From: CAYFZR01 sp046760505 [NCBI: Candidatus Hydrothermarchaeota archaeon]
GTDB lineage: Archaea; CAYFZR01
Assembly (NCBI GenBank): GCA_046760505.1
Contig: JBHIEG010000012.1
Span: 1-62,910, forward strand
Direction of reading: 5' to 3'
DNA length: 62,910 nucleotides
In this document: positions 16,632 to 25,171 of the stretch, one piece after another
Layout: every line of letters starts with the position of its first letter
Position numbering within the stretch: position 1 is the first letter of the stretch
The notes under the pieces: generated by a model
Seen by the model: the letters and a program-made list of their open reading frames with translations, nothing else
What the model was told of the DNA's origin: nothing
The model's database searches: none
Translations under genes and position numbers: made by a program

Positions 16632-16973
16632 ATGATTTGGTTGCTGGTTGCTTTAACTTTAAGCATTACTGACCTACTTCACGAACATATTTTTTGGAAG
16701 AAGTTTGAGCCTTATTACTTTGTATTTGGAAGTCTATTGAGAATAAAGTTAAATCCCATTGGACTATGGTTCGTACACGAATTGATAGAGTCTATTTTCC
16801 ATCTTTTCCTGATTTCTATCATTTTCTTTTCGTTTACAATAGGATTCATCGCCGCAATGATTCATCTAGCCTTAGACATATATCATACACTGTTCATCCA
16901 CGAAATCTCGTCAAAAACTCACAGATTACTCCACTTTTCCTTAGAATCTATAATTCTTTATGTTCTCCTCTAG
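16632..16973 (+). CDS. Small His-rich integral membrane protein
   Basis: A 113-residue protein with three hydrophobic spans (about 1-14, 48-78 and 100-113) and ten histidines placed at span ends, for example DLLHEHIFW, HELIESIFH, HLALDIYH and IHEISSKTHRLLHF. The His/Glu/Asp pattern could bind a metal, as in membrane metal-dependent hydrolases, but I do not recognise the family. It starts 43 bp after npdG and ends directly at the convergent glycosylase gene. Confidence 0.65.
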   Translation: MIWLLVALTLSITDLLHEHIFWKKFEPYYFVFGSLLRIKLNPIGLWFVHELIESIFHLFLISIIFFSFTIGFIAAMIHLALDIYHTLFIHEISSKTHRLLHFSLESIILYVLL

Positions 16974-17621
16974 TTACTTAAAGATCTCACCAGTCGCCTC
17001 AGACCAGAGGAGCAAATCCAGTTCTTCCATAGGAATGTTTATTTCTTTAGAAAAATTTCTTAATTTATCTTCTATTCTTAGATAATCTGTTCTTTTCAAA
17101 TTTTTTGGAATCTCTTCTATGATATTCAGCATCTTTAAACTTCTAACAACATGAACATCTAATATCGCAAGATTTTCACCCAGACCTATGTTTCTTAGAA
17201 AGTGGCTGGCTTCTTTGAGGCCGATTCCTCTGATATACCCTACCAACCAATTTCGAATTTCAAAAGGATTCTCAAAATCATTTAACCTTTCTTTGATCCT
17301 TATTTTTCCGTTCACGCTGAAAAATTCTCTTGCTTCGTAGATATATCGTGCTTTATTGTTTGGAAATCTAACGCCATGCAAATGGACTCTTATTTCATTT
17401 AGATTGCCTTTAAAGAGAATTCCACTTTCCTCTAATGATCTAATTGCTCTATCCACAATTTTGGCCCTTGATTGCGGAGTGCATATACAGAAGCATAATT
17501 CTGCAAAGATTTTTTCGTCTGATTTTTTACCATTTTCTTTAAATTCTTCTAATTTCTTTTTTATTTCGTCTTTTTTAGCTTTGTATGAGGTTAGAATACT
17601 TTCAATATTCATGTGCATCAT
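16974..17621 (-). CDS. ogg: 8-oxoguanine DNA glycosylase/lyase (Ogg2 type)
   Basis: A 215-residue HhH-GPD base-excision enzyme that removes 8-oxoguanine and nicks the strand. Seen: ELCFCICTPQSRAKIVDRAI, the HhH segment YIRGIGLKEASHFLRNIG with the catalytic Lys, and LAILDVHVVRSL with the catalytic Asp. Lack of a zinc cluster and the short length match the archaeal Ogg2 group typified by the Methanocaldococcus enzyme. The start ATG overlaps the stop of rnz (ATGA); internal ATGs at 17618 and 17612 are alternatives. Confidence 0.88.
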   Translation of the reverse strand: MMHMNIESILTSYKAKKDEIKKKLEEFKENGKKSDEKIFAELCFCICTPQSRAKIVDRAIRSLEESGILFKGNLNEIRVHLHGVRFPNNKARYIYEAREFFSVNGKIRIKERLNDFENPFEIRNWLVGYIRGIGLKEASHFLRNIGLGENLAILDVHVVRSLKMLNIIEEIPKNLKRTDYLRIEDKLRNFSKEINIPMEELDLLLWSEATGEIFK

Positions 17622-18508
17622 ACTTTTAGCTTCATCAGATCTTGAGCAAGTAGAGTGTTTTTAAAAACCTCTTTTGACTCTTCCAACAACTCTTTTCCAT
17701 CATATCTTGGACTGATGTGCGTCAAAACAAGTTTTTTCGCTTTTGATTCAAGAGCAACTTCTCCAGAATCTCTGGCAGTTGAATGAAAGGTTTCTAATGC
17801 TCTCTCTTTTAACTCATGGCTGAATGTAGAATCATGGATGAGAACATCACATTCACTGGCAAGTCTTACTACGTTCCTGCAGGGTCTTGTATCTGAGGAG
17901 TAAACAATGCTCTTTCCCTTTCTACTCGGACCTACAACGTCTTCTAACGATATTACTTTCCCTCCCACCGTAATTTTCTCTCCTCTTTCCAGCCTTGAGA
18001 ACTCAGGGCCAGGTTTTAGACCGAGTTTATTTGCTTTATCGAGGTTGAACTTTCCTCTTTTGGTATACTCCTCAATTTTGCACGCAACTGTAGGTACAGA
18101 ATGATCTGTTTCAGCAAAGACGAGTTTTAACTTCTCTAGTTTTATTTCATCGTTTGATACCCCTTTTATATTAACAGGAAAATCCAGTGTGTAGTAACCT
18201 ACATCCAAGTAATCTTTAAGTTCTTTGGCGGAGTCTTTTGGAGTATAAATGTATACAGGCTCTTCTCTACCCAAAAAAGACATAGTTTGAACCAAACCAC
18301 TTAATCCTAAGAAGTGATCTCCATGTAAATGAGATATGACAATATTTTTTATGCGCATGTAACTCAGTTTAGAGAGCAAGAATTGTTTCTGAATTCCTTC
18401 TCCACAGTCTAGCAGAAATATCTCCCCATCTACCTTTATCGCAACTCCAGGTGGATTTCTTTTTGTAGTCGGAATGCTTCCGGAGGTACCGAGAAATGTG
18501 ATTTCCAT
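17618..18508 (-). CDS. rnz: Ribonuclease Z
   Basis: A tRNA 3'-end processing endonuclease of the metallo-beta-lactamase fold (296 residues). Seen: EITFLGTSGSIPTTKRN, the zinc motif SHLHGDHFLGL, PGPEFSRLERGE, YSSDTRPC and the late His motif LTHISPRY. The start ATG at 18508 overlaps the TGA of the upstream tRNA methyltransferase (TGATG), so the two tRNA enzymes are coupled. A TTG one codon earlier is the alternative. Confidence 0.95.
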   Translation of the reverse strand: MEITFLGTSGSIPTTKRNPPGVAIKVDGEIFLLDCGEGIQKQFLLSKLSYMRIKNIVISHLHGDHFLGLSGLVQTMSFLGREEPVYIYTPKDSAKELKDYLDVGYYTLDFPVNIKGVSNDEIKLEKLKLVFAETDHSVPTVACKIEEYTKRGKFNLDKANKLGLKPGPEFSRLERGEKITVGGKVISLEDVVGPSRKGKSIVYSSDTRPCRNVVRLASECDVLIHDSTFSHELKERALETFHSTARDSGEVALESKAKKLVLTHISPRYDGKELLEESKEVFKNTLLAQDLMKLKV

Positions 18509-19512
18509 CAACTTCTTAACACCGTAATTCTTCTCGTTAAACTTTTATGAACTCTATCCAAATAGTATTCAACCTCAGTAAGTCCTGTTTTGCTTATTAT
18601 ATCCTTCGTATCTACCTTTTCATATGGCAGAGATATAGCGATATAGGATCCTTTATCCAATACCCTTTCCATCTCACGCAATGATTCTAAGTAGAGATTC
18701 TCCAGCGTTAAACCCATCGTGCTTGCGGATATTCCATATGGAGGATCGGTTGCTATTGCCCTTATATCTTCAAATGGTATATCTCTTGCGTCTCCTATCT
18801 CGACTACGTATCTTTTGATTCCATAGAAATCGAGGTTTTTCTTAACCCCGGTTATTACCCTTTCATCCAAATCTAATCCGTATACCCTGCAGCCTACCAA
18901 TCCTGCTTCTATTAGTATTCCTCCCGCACCGCAAAAAGGATCTAGAAAACTTTCATTGGTTCTCGCCCTTGATAAGTTAACCAGACACCTTGCTGTTCTG
19001 GGCAAAATAGTTCCAGGGCGGAAATAAGGTCTAACCTGGGGCTTTCTCTTCTCGTATTGGGATCTATCTATATTTTTAATTACTCTGCAAAAAAATGCTC
19101 TATCTGAGCTCAAAATTAGCACAAAAGGATTTTTCGGATTTTCCAGATCTACATGGCTTTCTTTTGAAATTATCCTACTTGCTATTTCTTTTTCTAAATC
19201 CGGAGACTTGAATCCCAGTCCGCTCCCCCTTACTCTTTTTATTCTAACCGAAAAAGAGCCTTCACATGAAACTTCTCCTGCTCTTCTCAGGATTTCCATT
19301 TTTTCTTGATCGCATACAAATTCTAGTTGACCATAGAAGTGAGCGTATGCCAATCTATTTGATAAATCTGGGCAATCTAATGCCTCAAACACAAAGACCT
19401 GATCTGCTTTATCAATCTCAGTGTACCTTACTGAAAGGGCTTCTAGAGTCGCTTTTACCTCTGCTTGAGGTAACTTAGGATGCTCACCTGAGAGCAATAC
19501 CAAGTATTTCAT
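18508..19512 (-). CDS. tRNA (guanine-10-N2) methyltransferase, THUMP type
   Basis: Trm-G10/Trm11-type enzyme that methylates G10 of tRNA. The N-terminal half has a THUMP-like region. The C-terminal Rossmann domain has LDPFCGAGGILIEAG (SAM motif I), GLDLDERVI and the amino-methylating motif ATDPPYGISAS. I take the start at 19512, giving MKYLVLLSGEHP, the typical beginning; the frame from 19542 would overlap prs. It is followed without gap by rnz, a sensible tRNA-maturation pair. Confidence 0.9.
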   Translation of the reverse strand: MKYLVLLSGEHPKLPQAEVKATLEALSVRYTEIDKADQVFVFEALDCPDLSNRLAYAHFYGQLEFVCDQEKMEILRRAGEVSCEGSFSVRIKRVRGSGLGFKSPDLEKEIASRIISKESHVDLENPKNPFVLILSSDRAFFCRVIKNIDRSQYEKRKPQVRPYFRPGTILPRTARCLVNLSRARTNESFLDPFCGAGGILIEAGLVGCRVYGLDLDERVITGVKKNLDFYGIKRYVVEIGDARDIPFEDIRAIATDPPYGISASTMGLTLENLYLESLREMERVLDKGSYIAISLPYEKVDTKDIISKTGLTEVEYYLDRVHKSLTRRITVLRS

Positions 19513-19528
19513 GATATCTGAAAAATTG

Positions 19529-20404
19529 TTAGGAAATTTCATTTGCTATTAGGGGAGCAAGAGACACTTTGCTCACCTCTCTTTCTATGGAATTTGTTGC
19601 TATTAAATCCGAGACATTGCATGCTAAAATTTTTGAAAGTGCATTTCTACTCAGAACAGGATGTATACAGGATGCAATTATTTTTTTTGCTCCCCTTTTA
19701 AATAAAAATTCACTGGCCTCGATTATTGTACCTCCGCTATCGATAATATCGTCTATTAAAACGATGTTCTTCTCCTTCACATTTAGATCTTTTTCCTTCA
19801 TTTTTACGATTCCGGGAGCCACTCTTTCCTTCTCAAGATAGTCAAAATCAATTTCTAAAATGCTGGCAAGATCTCTTGCCTTTTTCAGGGCTCCCCTATC
19901 TGGGGCAATCACCATAAGATCTTTTATATTCAAATCTTTTATGTAGGATGCTAAAAGAGATATTGCACTTAGTTCTTTAACTGGAACATTAAAAAAATCG
20001 ATTATGTGCGGTTTATGGACATCAAATAGGTATAGAAGATCAATATCGAAATGACTGATCATTTTCGCAACCGCCTTAACACTTATAACTTCTCCTTCTT
20101 CGAATCTCTTGTCTTGCCTTGAAAACCCAAGATAAGGTATAAAAACTCTCATAGAGTTTGGCTCATAGTCAGATAAAAGATCTAATAAAAAAATAAGTTC
20201 CATTGTATTTTCTACCTGGGGATAATGGGTAGACTGTATCAGGATTACATCCTCATCTTTTACTCCTCTCTCTATCTTTATGTACAATTCTCCGTCTGGA
20301 AAATGCTTTTTTTTAACCCTCAAAATATCGCAAGACAAGAGGCTTGCTACCTCCGCACTCAAGCGTTGGGATGCGGTTCCTCCTATTACAATAATCTCAA
20401 ACAC
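19529..20404 (-). CDS. prs: Ribose-phosphate pyrophosphokinase
   Basis: PRPP synthetase, 291 residues: ribose-5-phosphate plus ATP to PRPP and AMP. Seen: HFPDGELYIKIE, IPYLGFSRQDKRFEEGE, the DVHKPHI metal-binding segment, APDRGALKKA and the PRPP-binding loop VLIDDIIDSGGTIIEA. Archaeal-length enzyme. A minus-strand TATA-like stretch centred near 20433 is about 29 bp before the ATG, so the transcript is probably leaderless. It is divergent from the flavoprotein gene and shares a palindromic promoter region with it. Confidence 0.95.
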   Translation of the reverse strand: MFEIIVIGGTASQRLSAEVASLLSCDILRVKKKHFPDGELYIKIERGVKDEDVILIQSTHYPQVENTMELIFLLDLLSDYEPNSMRVFIPYLGFSRQDKRFEEGEVISVKAVAKMISHFDIDLLYLFDVHKPHIIDFFNVPVKELSAISLLASYIKDLNIKDLMVIAPDRGALKKARDLASILEIDFDYLEKERVAPGIVKMKEKDLNVKEKNIVLIDDIIDSGGTIIEASEFLFKRGAKKIIASCIHPVLSRNALSKILACNVSDLIATNSIEREVSKVSLAPLIANEIS

Positions 20405-20428
20405 CCGAAAATTAACTCTACCAAGGGC

Positions 20429-20462
20429 TTAATATTTTTTTGGATTTCCAAAAATATATATA
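20429..20462. promoter_or_regulatory. Divergent promoter with 8+2+8 palindrome
   Basis: TTTTTGGA (20437-20444) and TCCAAAAA (20447-20454) form a perfect inverted repeat with a 2-bp centre. The right arm runs into the plus-strand TATA box AAAATATATATA (20451-20462, about 28 bp before ATG 20485). The left arm borders the minus-strand TATA-like TTAATATTT (20429-20437). A regulator bound here could affect both prs and the flavoprotein gene. Confidence 0.5.
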
Positions 20463-20484
20463 CCGTTCTAGTTTAGATCCCTTC

Positions 20485-21819
20485 ATGAAGTTAGTGATAA
20501 TTGGAGCAGGTGGAGCAGGTCTTCCTGCTGCTTCTACCGCGAGAGATCTGAGTAAGGATGTTGATATAAAGGTAATAACTAATAGAAATTACATTGCCTA
20601 CTCCCCATGCAGTATTCCATTCGTATTGGGGGGAGAAATAGAAAGTTTTGAAGCGGTAATCATGCACGACCCTGTTTTTTATAAAAGAGAAAGAAACATA
20701 GACATCTTAAAGGAAACTGTTGTAGAGATAGATAGAGAAAACAAGTTGGTGGTAACCAATAAAAAAGAAAAAATACCCTACGACAAACTTATAATTGCCA
20801 CAGGAGCAAAAAATATCATTCCTAATGTGCCTGGAACAAATTTAAATGGGGTATTCCCAATAAACACAGATTTAGAGGGTTCTATTCACCTGAAAAATTA
20901 TATGCAAGGCAAAAAAAATGTGGTAGTGATAGGTGCAGGTGCGATAGGATTAGAACTAGCCTATGCGTTTGCTAAAAGAAGTTTCAAGACTTCTCTTGTA
21001 GAAATAATGCCTCAAATACTGCCAAACGTGTTGGACAAAGATATGGCTAAAATGGTTGAGAATGAGGTAACCAAAAAGATTAATCTACATCTCTCATCAA
21101 CCTTAGAAGAAATAAAAGGTGAAAATAAGGTAGAATCTGTGAAGATAAATGGTAAAATTATCAAATCCGATATAATTATTCTAGCAACTGGAATGAAACC
21201 AAACATTGATCTTGCAGAAAAATGTGGCATAAATATAGGAGAATTAGGAGGTATTGTAGTAGACGAATACATGCGAACGAATGATGAAGATATATTTGCT
21301 GCCGGAGACTGTTGTGAGACAAAATTCCTGCTGACAAATTCTCCAGTACTGAGTCTATTTGGCACTACAGCGATAAGACAAGGTAGAGTTGCCGGGACAA
21401 ATGCGGTTAATCTGTCAAAAAAATTTCCTGGAGTCTTGAACTCAATGGTAACTTTGTTTGGAGAACTAGAAATTGGTGCAACAGGTCTATCCGAATCTTT
21501 AGCAAAGAAAGAAGGGTTTAAACCTTTAGTAGCCAAGATATCTTCCTTCTCCAAGGCTAGGTTTATGCATGGAACGCCTATTCATGCTAAACTGATATTC
21601 GATAAACGAGAGGAGAGGCTAATTGGTGGACAAGTAGTTGGATATGAAGGTGTTTCACATATCGTAGACAGAATAACCATGGGAATATGGAAAGGTGTTA
21701 CCATAGAAGATTTAGAGAATATAGAAACTTGCTATGCACCTCCAGTAGCATGCGTTGAGGACATTCTTACCAAAGCTATAAGGAAGGTTGAGGGAAGAAG
21801 GACTATAAGTTGTATGTAG
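20485..21819 (+). CDS. FAD-dependent pyridine nucleotide-disulfide oxidoreductase (CoA-disulfide reductase/NADH oxidase type)
   Basis: A 444-residue flavoprotein. Seen: FAD motif VIIGAGGAGLPAAS, a single redox Cys in YSPCSIPFVLGG (about residue 44) as in CoA-disulfide reductase and NADH oxidase, IIATGAKN, the NAD(P)H motif VIGAGAIGLELA, and IFAAGDCCE. The C-terminal dimerisation domain ends with CYAPP-type residues. Likely roles are CoA/thiol disulfide reduction, elemental-sulfur or polysulfide reduction, or oxygen scavenging. The start at 20485 is favoured over the longer frame (20440) because the TATA box lies 28 bp before it; the longer start would sit upstream of that TATA box. Confidence 0.9.
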   Translation: MKLVIIGAGGAGLPAASTARDLSKDVDIKVITNRNYIAYSPCSIPFVLGGEIESFEAVIMHDPVFYKRERNIDILKETVVEIDRENKLVVTNKKEKIPYDKLIIATGAKNIIPNVPGTNLNGVFPINTDLEGSIHLKNYMQGKKNVVVIGAGAIGLELAYAFAKRSFKTSLVEIMPQILPNVLDKDMAKMVENEVTKKINLHLSSTLEEIKGENKVESVKINGKIIKSDIIILATGMKPNIDLAEKCGINIGELGGIVVDEYMRTNDEDIFAAGDCCETKFLLTNSPVLSLFGTTAIRQGRVAGTNAVNLSKKFPGVLNSMVTLFGELEIGATGLSESLAKKEGFKPLVAKISSFSKARFMHGTPIHAKLIFDKREERLIGGQVVGYEGVSHIVDRITMGIWKGVTIEDLENIETCYAPPVACVEDILTKAIRKVEGRRTISCM

Positions 21820-21847
21820 GTCTGCCCAAAAGCATAAAAATATTGGC

Positions 21848-21888
21848 TTATAGATATAGGTGTGAGCAGTTGTTTAACGTTATGTTAA
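21848..21888 (+). promoter_or_regulatory. lonB promoter with inverted repeat at the start site
   Basis: TTATAGATATA (21848-21858) is a good TATA box. About 26 bp downstream, where transcription should start, lies the inverted repeat TTAAC-GTTAT-GTTAA (21874-21888). The position suits a repressor. A heat-shock type control of lonB is conceivable but not shown by the motif. Confidence 0.45.
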
Positions 21889-21917
21889 CTCGATACCTAC
21901 TTCTCGGGTGATGAATA

Positions 21918-23792
21918 GTGGATGAAGCACACATCAACGAAACCACCGAAAAAATAGATGTCCCTAAGAAGTTGATAGATCAGGTAATAGGACAGGATGA
22001 GGCTGTAGAAATCGTTAAAAAAGCAGCACAGCAGAAAAGACATGTAATCCTAATTGGGGAACCCGGAACTGGGAAATCATTGTTAGCCCAGGCGATGAGT
22101 GAGTTGCTTCCAAAGGAAGAACTCCAAGATATAGTTATTTTTCCAAACTTTGAAGACAAAAATATGCCGAAGGTCCGTGTTTTTCCAGCGGGAAAAGGAA
22201 AGGAGATAGTCGATGAATACAAAAAACAGGCAAGAGCAAATGAAGAAAGAAGAAAGATGTGGACGCTTCTGCTCATTTTTGGGATAGTTGGACTAGGAAT
22301 AGTCATGAAGCAATTTTTGGTTGGAATAATAGCAGCGGCCCTTGTATTTTTACTCATCCAAAATATAAGGTACAGAGACGAGGTGATGATACCTAAGTTA
22401 CTGGTTCATAATCAACCAGATGGCAAACCCCCCTTTGTAGATGCTACAGGGGCTCATGCAGGTGCTTTATTCGGAGACGTCAGGCATGATCCCTTCCAGT
22501 CTGGGGGCCTGGAAACTCCTGCGCATGAAAGAGTGGAAAGCGGAGCGATTCATAAGGCGCACAAGGGGGTTCTTTTCATAGACGAGATAGCAACATTAGA
22601 TCCCAAGAGTCAGGTGGATCTCCTGACATCGATGCAAGAAAAAAAGATGTCTATAACAGGACAGAGTGAAAGAAGTTCTGGAGCGATGGTAAAAACAGAA
22701 CCTGTTCCATCCGACTTCATACTTGTAGCAGCAGGTAATTTGGACGTTGTTGGAAGAATGCATCCAGCATTACGGTCTAGAATAAGGGGCTCAGGCTATG
22801 AGGTATACATGAACGATACCATGCCTGATACCCCAGAAAACAGGGAGAAACTGATAAGATTCATAGCTCAAGAAGTCGTCAAGGATGGAAGAATACCTCA
22901 CTTCGATCAAGAGGCTACTGAGGAAATAATAAGGGAGGCAAAGAGAAGGTCAGGTAGAAGAGGGCACCTAACCCTCAAACTAAGGGATCTCGGAGGGCTT
23001 ATTAGGGTAGCCGGGGACATAGCGAGAGCAGAAAGAAGTCCTTTTGTCACAGGCAGACATGTAATAGCTGCAAAAGAAATGGCTAGAAGCCTAGAACAAC
23101 AGGTAGCGGACAGAGTTATAGAGAGAAAGAAAGAGTACAGAGTGTTTAAGACTGAGGGGGAAGAAATCGGAAGAGTAAATGGCTTAGCGGTAATAGGGAG
23201 TGATAGTGGGATAATACTTCCCATAGCTGCTGAAGTTGTTCCTGCTCAAAGCAGAGACGAGGGAAAGGTAATAGCAACGGGCAAACTAGGCAGGATAGCC
23301 AAAGAGGCGGTACAAAATGTTAGCGCCTTAGTAAAAAAGTATACAGGACGCGACATACGTAATTTTGATATTCACGTCCAATTCGTTTTGACCCATGAAG
23401 GTGTGGAGGGAGATAGTGCATCCATATCGGTTGCTACCGCAGTTATTTCAGCTCTGGAAAACATTCCCGTGGATCAATCAATTGGAATGACCGGTTCTCT
23501 GAGTGTAAGAGGAGACGTTTTACCAGTTGGAGGGATTTCGGCTAAAATAGAGGCAGCAATAGATGCAGGTCTAAAAAAAGTGCTCATACCAAAGGCCAAT
23601 GAGAAAGATGTAATCCTAGACGATAAATATAGAGGCAAAATCGAGATAGCAACCGTGGAGAATATAGGGGATGTTCTAAAGTATGCGTTGATTCAAACCC
23701 CAAGAAAAAATGAATTGTTAACAAAGATAAAGGATCTTGCTGAAATTCTCCCAGAAAGTATTGCTAAGGTTCCCGGACCCAAACCTGCTTAG
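21918..23792 (+). CDS. lonB: Archaeal Lon protease (LonB)
   Basis: Membrane-anchored ATP-dependent protease of 624 residues, the length usual for archaeal LonB. Seen: Walker A GEPGTGKS (about 47-54), two adjacent membrane spans inside the AAA domain (about 113-147), Walker B VLFIDEIATLD (about 215), and a C-terminal protease domain with Ser500 in EGDSASIS and Lys543 in GGISAKIEAA. The start is GTG at 21918 with GGTGAT upstream. The chain is followed 11 bp later by tldD, which has its own AGGAGG site. It degrades damaged or membrane proteins facing the cytoplasm. Confidence 0.97.
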   Translation: MDEAHINETTEKIDVPKKLIDQVIGQDEAVEIVKKAAQQKRHVILIGEPGTGKSLLAQAMSELLPKEELQDIVIFPNFEDKNMPKVRVFPAGKGKEIVDEYKKQARANEERRKMWTLLLIFGIVGLGIVMKQFLVGIIAAALVFLLIQNIRYRDEVMIPKLLVHNQPDGKPPFVDATGAHAGALFGDVRHDPFQSGGLETPAHERVESGAIHKAHKGVLFIDEIATLDPKSQVDLLTSMQEKKMSITGQSERSSGAMVKTEPVPSDFILVAAGNLDVVGRMHPALRSRIRGSGYEVYMNDTMPDTPENREKLIRFIAQEVVKDGRIPHFDQEATEEIIREAKRRSGRRGHLTLKLRDLGGLIRVAGDIARAERSPFVTGRHVIAAKEMARSLEQQVADRVIERKKEYRVFKTEGEEIGRVNGLAVIGSDSGIILPIAAEVVPAQSRDEGKVIATGKLGRIAKEAVQNVSALVKKYTGRDIRNFDIHVQFVLTHEGVEGDSASISVATAVISALENIPVDQSIGMTGSLSVRGDVLPVGGISAKIEAAIDAGLKKVLIPKANEKDVILDDKYRGKIEIATVENIGDVLKYALIQTPRKNELLTKIKDLAEILPESIAKVPGPKPA

Positions 23793-23803
23793 GAGGCGTC
23801 TTA

Positions 23804-25171
23804 TTGGACGACCTTCTTATTTCTTTGATAGATAAAATTCAAGATAGATTAGAATACGTGGACATTAGATACGAAAAAACAATTTTTACAAATATAACAA
23901 TAAAGGACGACGAAGAAAAAATAACAAATGGAATTGAATCAGGAATAGGCATTAGAACCTTCAACAAGGGAAATTGGGGTTTTTCCTCCACGAACGATAT
24001 CTCAAATATAGAAGAAATAGCAGAGAATGCAGTCAAGCTAGCTCTCCATGGTAGAAATAAAAGAAAAACACATCTAGCTGAGGCTGAAGTAAACAGAAAA
24101 GTATTGTTCATGAAACCTAAGATAGATCCAAGAGAAATAGATATTTCCGAGAAAGTAGACTGCCTTAAAATGGTAATTGATACCACAAAAGAATTTTCAG
24201 AAATTGTAAACTCAAATGCAAGTTACCTAGACAGATTTACCGAAAGAATGTTTGTAAACTCAGAAAATTCCTTCATTAAAACTTCTCATTTTAGCGTATC
24301 TCTTTATACTTCTGTAGTAGCGAGAGATGGAGAAAAAGTACAGGTCGGAACTGAAAAAATCGGACATACAGGGGGTTTTGAATTATTGAAAGAAGAAAAC
24401 CTAAAGGAACTTGGAAAAAGAGCATCAAAAAAAGCGATAAACATGTTGTACGCAGATCATGTGTCAGGTGGAAAGTATCCTATCGTGATGAGTGGTAAGT
24501 TAACTGGTGTATTCATTCACGAGGCTTTAGGACATGCATGCGAGGCAGATTTGGTGTTGCAGGATAACTCGGTACTAAAGGGCAGAATAGGCGAAAGAAT
24601 TGCAGATGATTCTGTAACCATATATGATGATCCAACATTAGAAAACAAATTCGGATCTTTTTACTATGATAGCGAAGGTGTTAAGGCCAGAAAAACGTAT
24701 GTTGTAAAGGACGGAATACTAAAGGAATTTTTACATTCTAGAGAAACAGCTTTTTTGATGCAAAGAGAGCCAAATGGAAAAGCAAGATCTCAGGGATATT
24801 CACATCCTCCGCTGGTTAGAATGAGTAATATGTGTTTAGAGCCAAAAGACTGGAAATTTGATGAAATAATTGAAGAAACGAAATTTGGCATATACGTAGA
24901 TGGATCTAGAGGGGGGCAGGTTGATACTGGATCTGGAATTTTCCAATTCAATGCTGAAGAAGCATTCTTGATTGAAAAAGGAGAGATTAAACAACCCTTA
25001 AGAGATGTTTCTTTCTCTGGAAACGTTCTTGACACACTGAAGAACATAGATGCAATTGGAGATACGATAGAATTCTCAATCGGGGTCTGTGGAAAATCTG
25101 GTCAGGGCGTACCCGTAGGGGATGGAGGCCCCAAAACTAGGCTTAGTTCTGTATTGATAGGTGGAAGGTGA
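23804..25171 (+). CDS. tldD: TldD-type metallopeptidase
   Basis: A 455-residue peptidase of family U62. The zinc motif HEALGHACE (His239, Glu240, His244) marks the catalytic TldD subunit, and later conserved blocks are YYDSEGV and SRETAFLMQREPNGKARSQGYSHPP. The TTG start is fixed by AGGAGG 7 bases upstream (the lonB stop lies inside that site). TldD forms a heterodimer with TldE, encoded next, and digests unfolded or modified peptides. The three-gene order with lonB suggests a shared proteolytic unit. Confidence 0.93.
   Translation: MDDLLISLIDKIQDRLEYVDIRYEKTIFTNITIKDDEEKITNGIESGIGIRTFNKGNWGFSSTNDISNIEEIAENAVKLALHGRNKRKTHLAEAEVNRKVLFMKPKIDPREIDISEKVDCLKMVIDTTKEFSEIVNSNASYLDRFTERMFVNSENSFIKTSHFSVSLYTSVVARDGEKVQVGTEKIGHTGGFELLKEENLKELGKRASKKAINMLYADHVSGGKYPIVMSGKLTGVFIHEALGHACEADLVLQDNSVLKGRIGERIADDSVTIYDDPTLENKFGSFYYDSEGVKARKTYVVKDGILKEFLHSRETAFLMQREPNGKARSQGYSHPPLVRMSNMCLEPKDWKFDEIIEETKFGIYVDGSRGGQVDTGSGIFQFNAEEAFLIEKGEIKQPLRDVSFSGNVLDTLKNIDAIGDTIEFSIGVCGKSGQGVPVGDGGPKTRLSSVLIGGR

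Noticed and set aside
21012-21554. 180-codon minus-strand frame inside the flavoprotein gene
   Set aside because: The sense strand has a full set of FAD/NAD motifs; the antisense frame has low-complexity sequence and no start signal.
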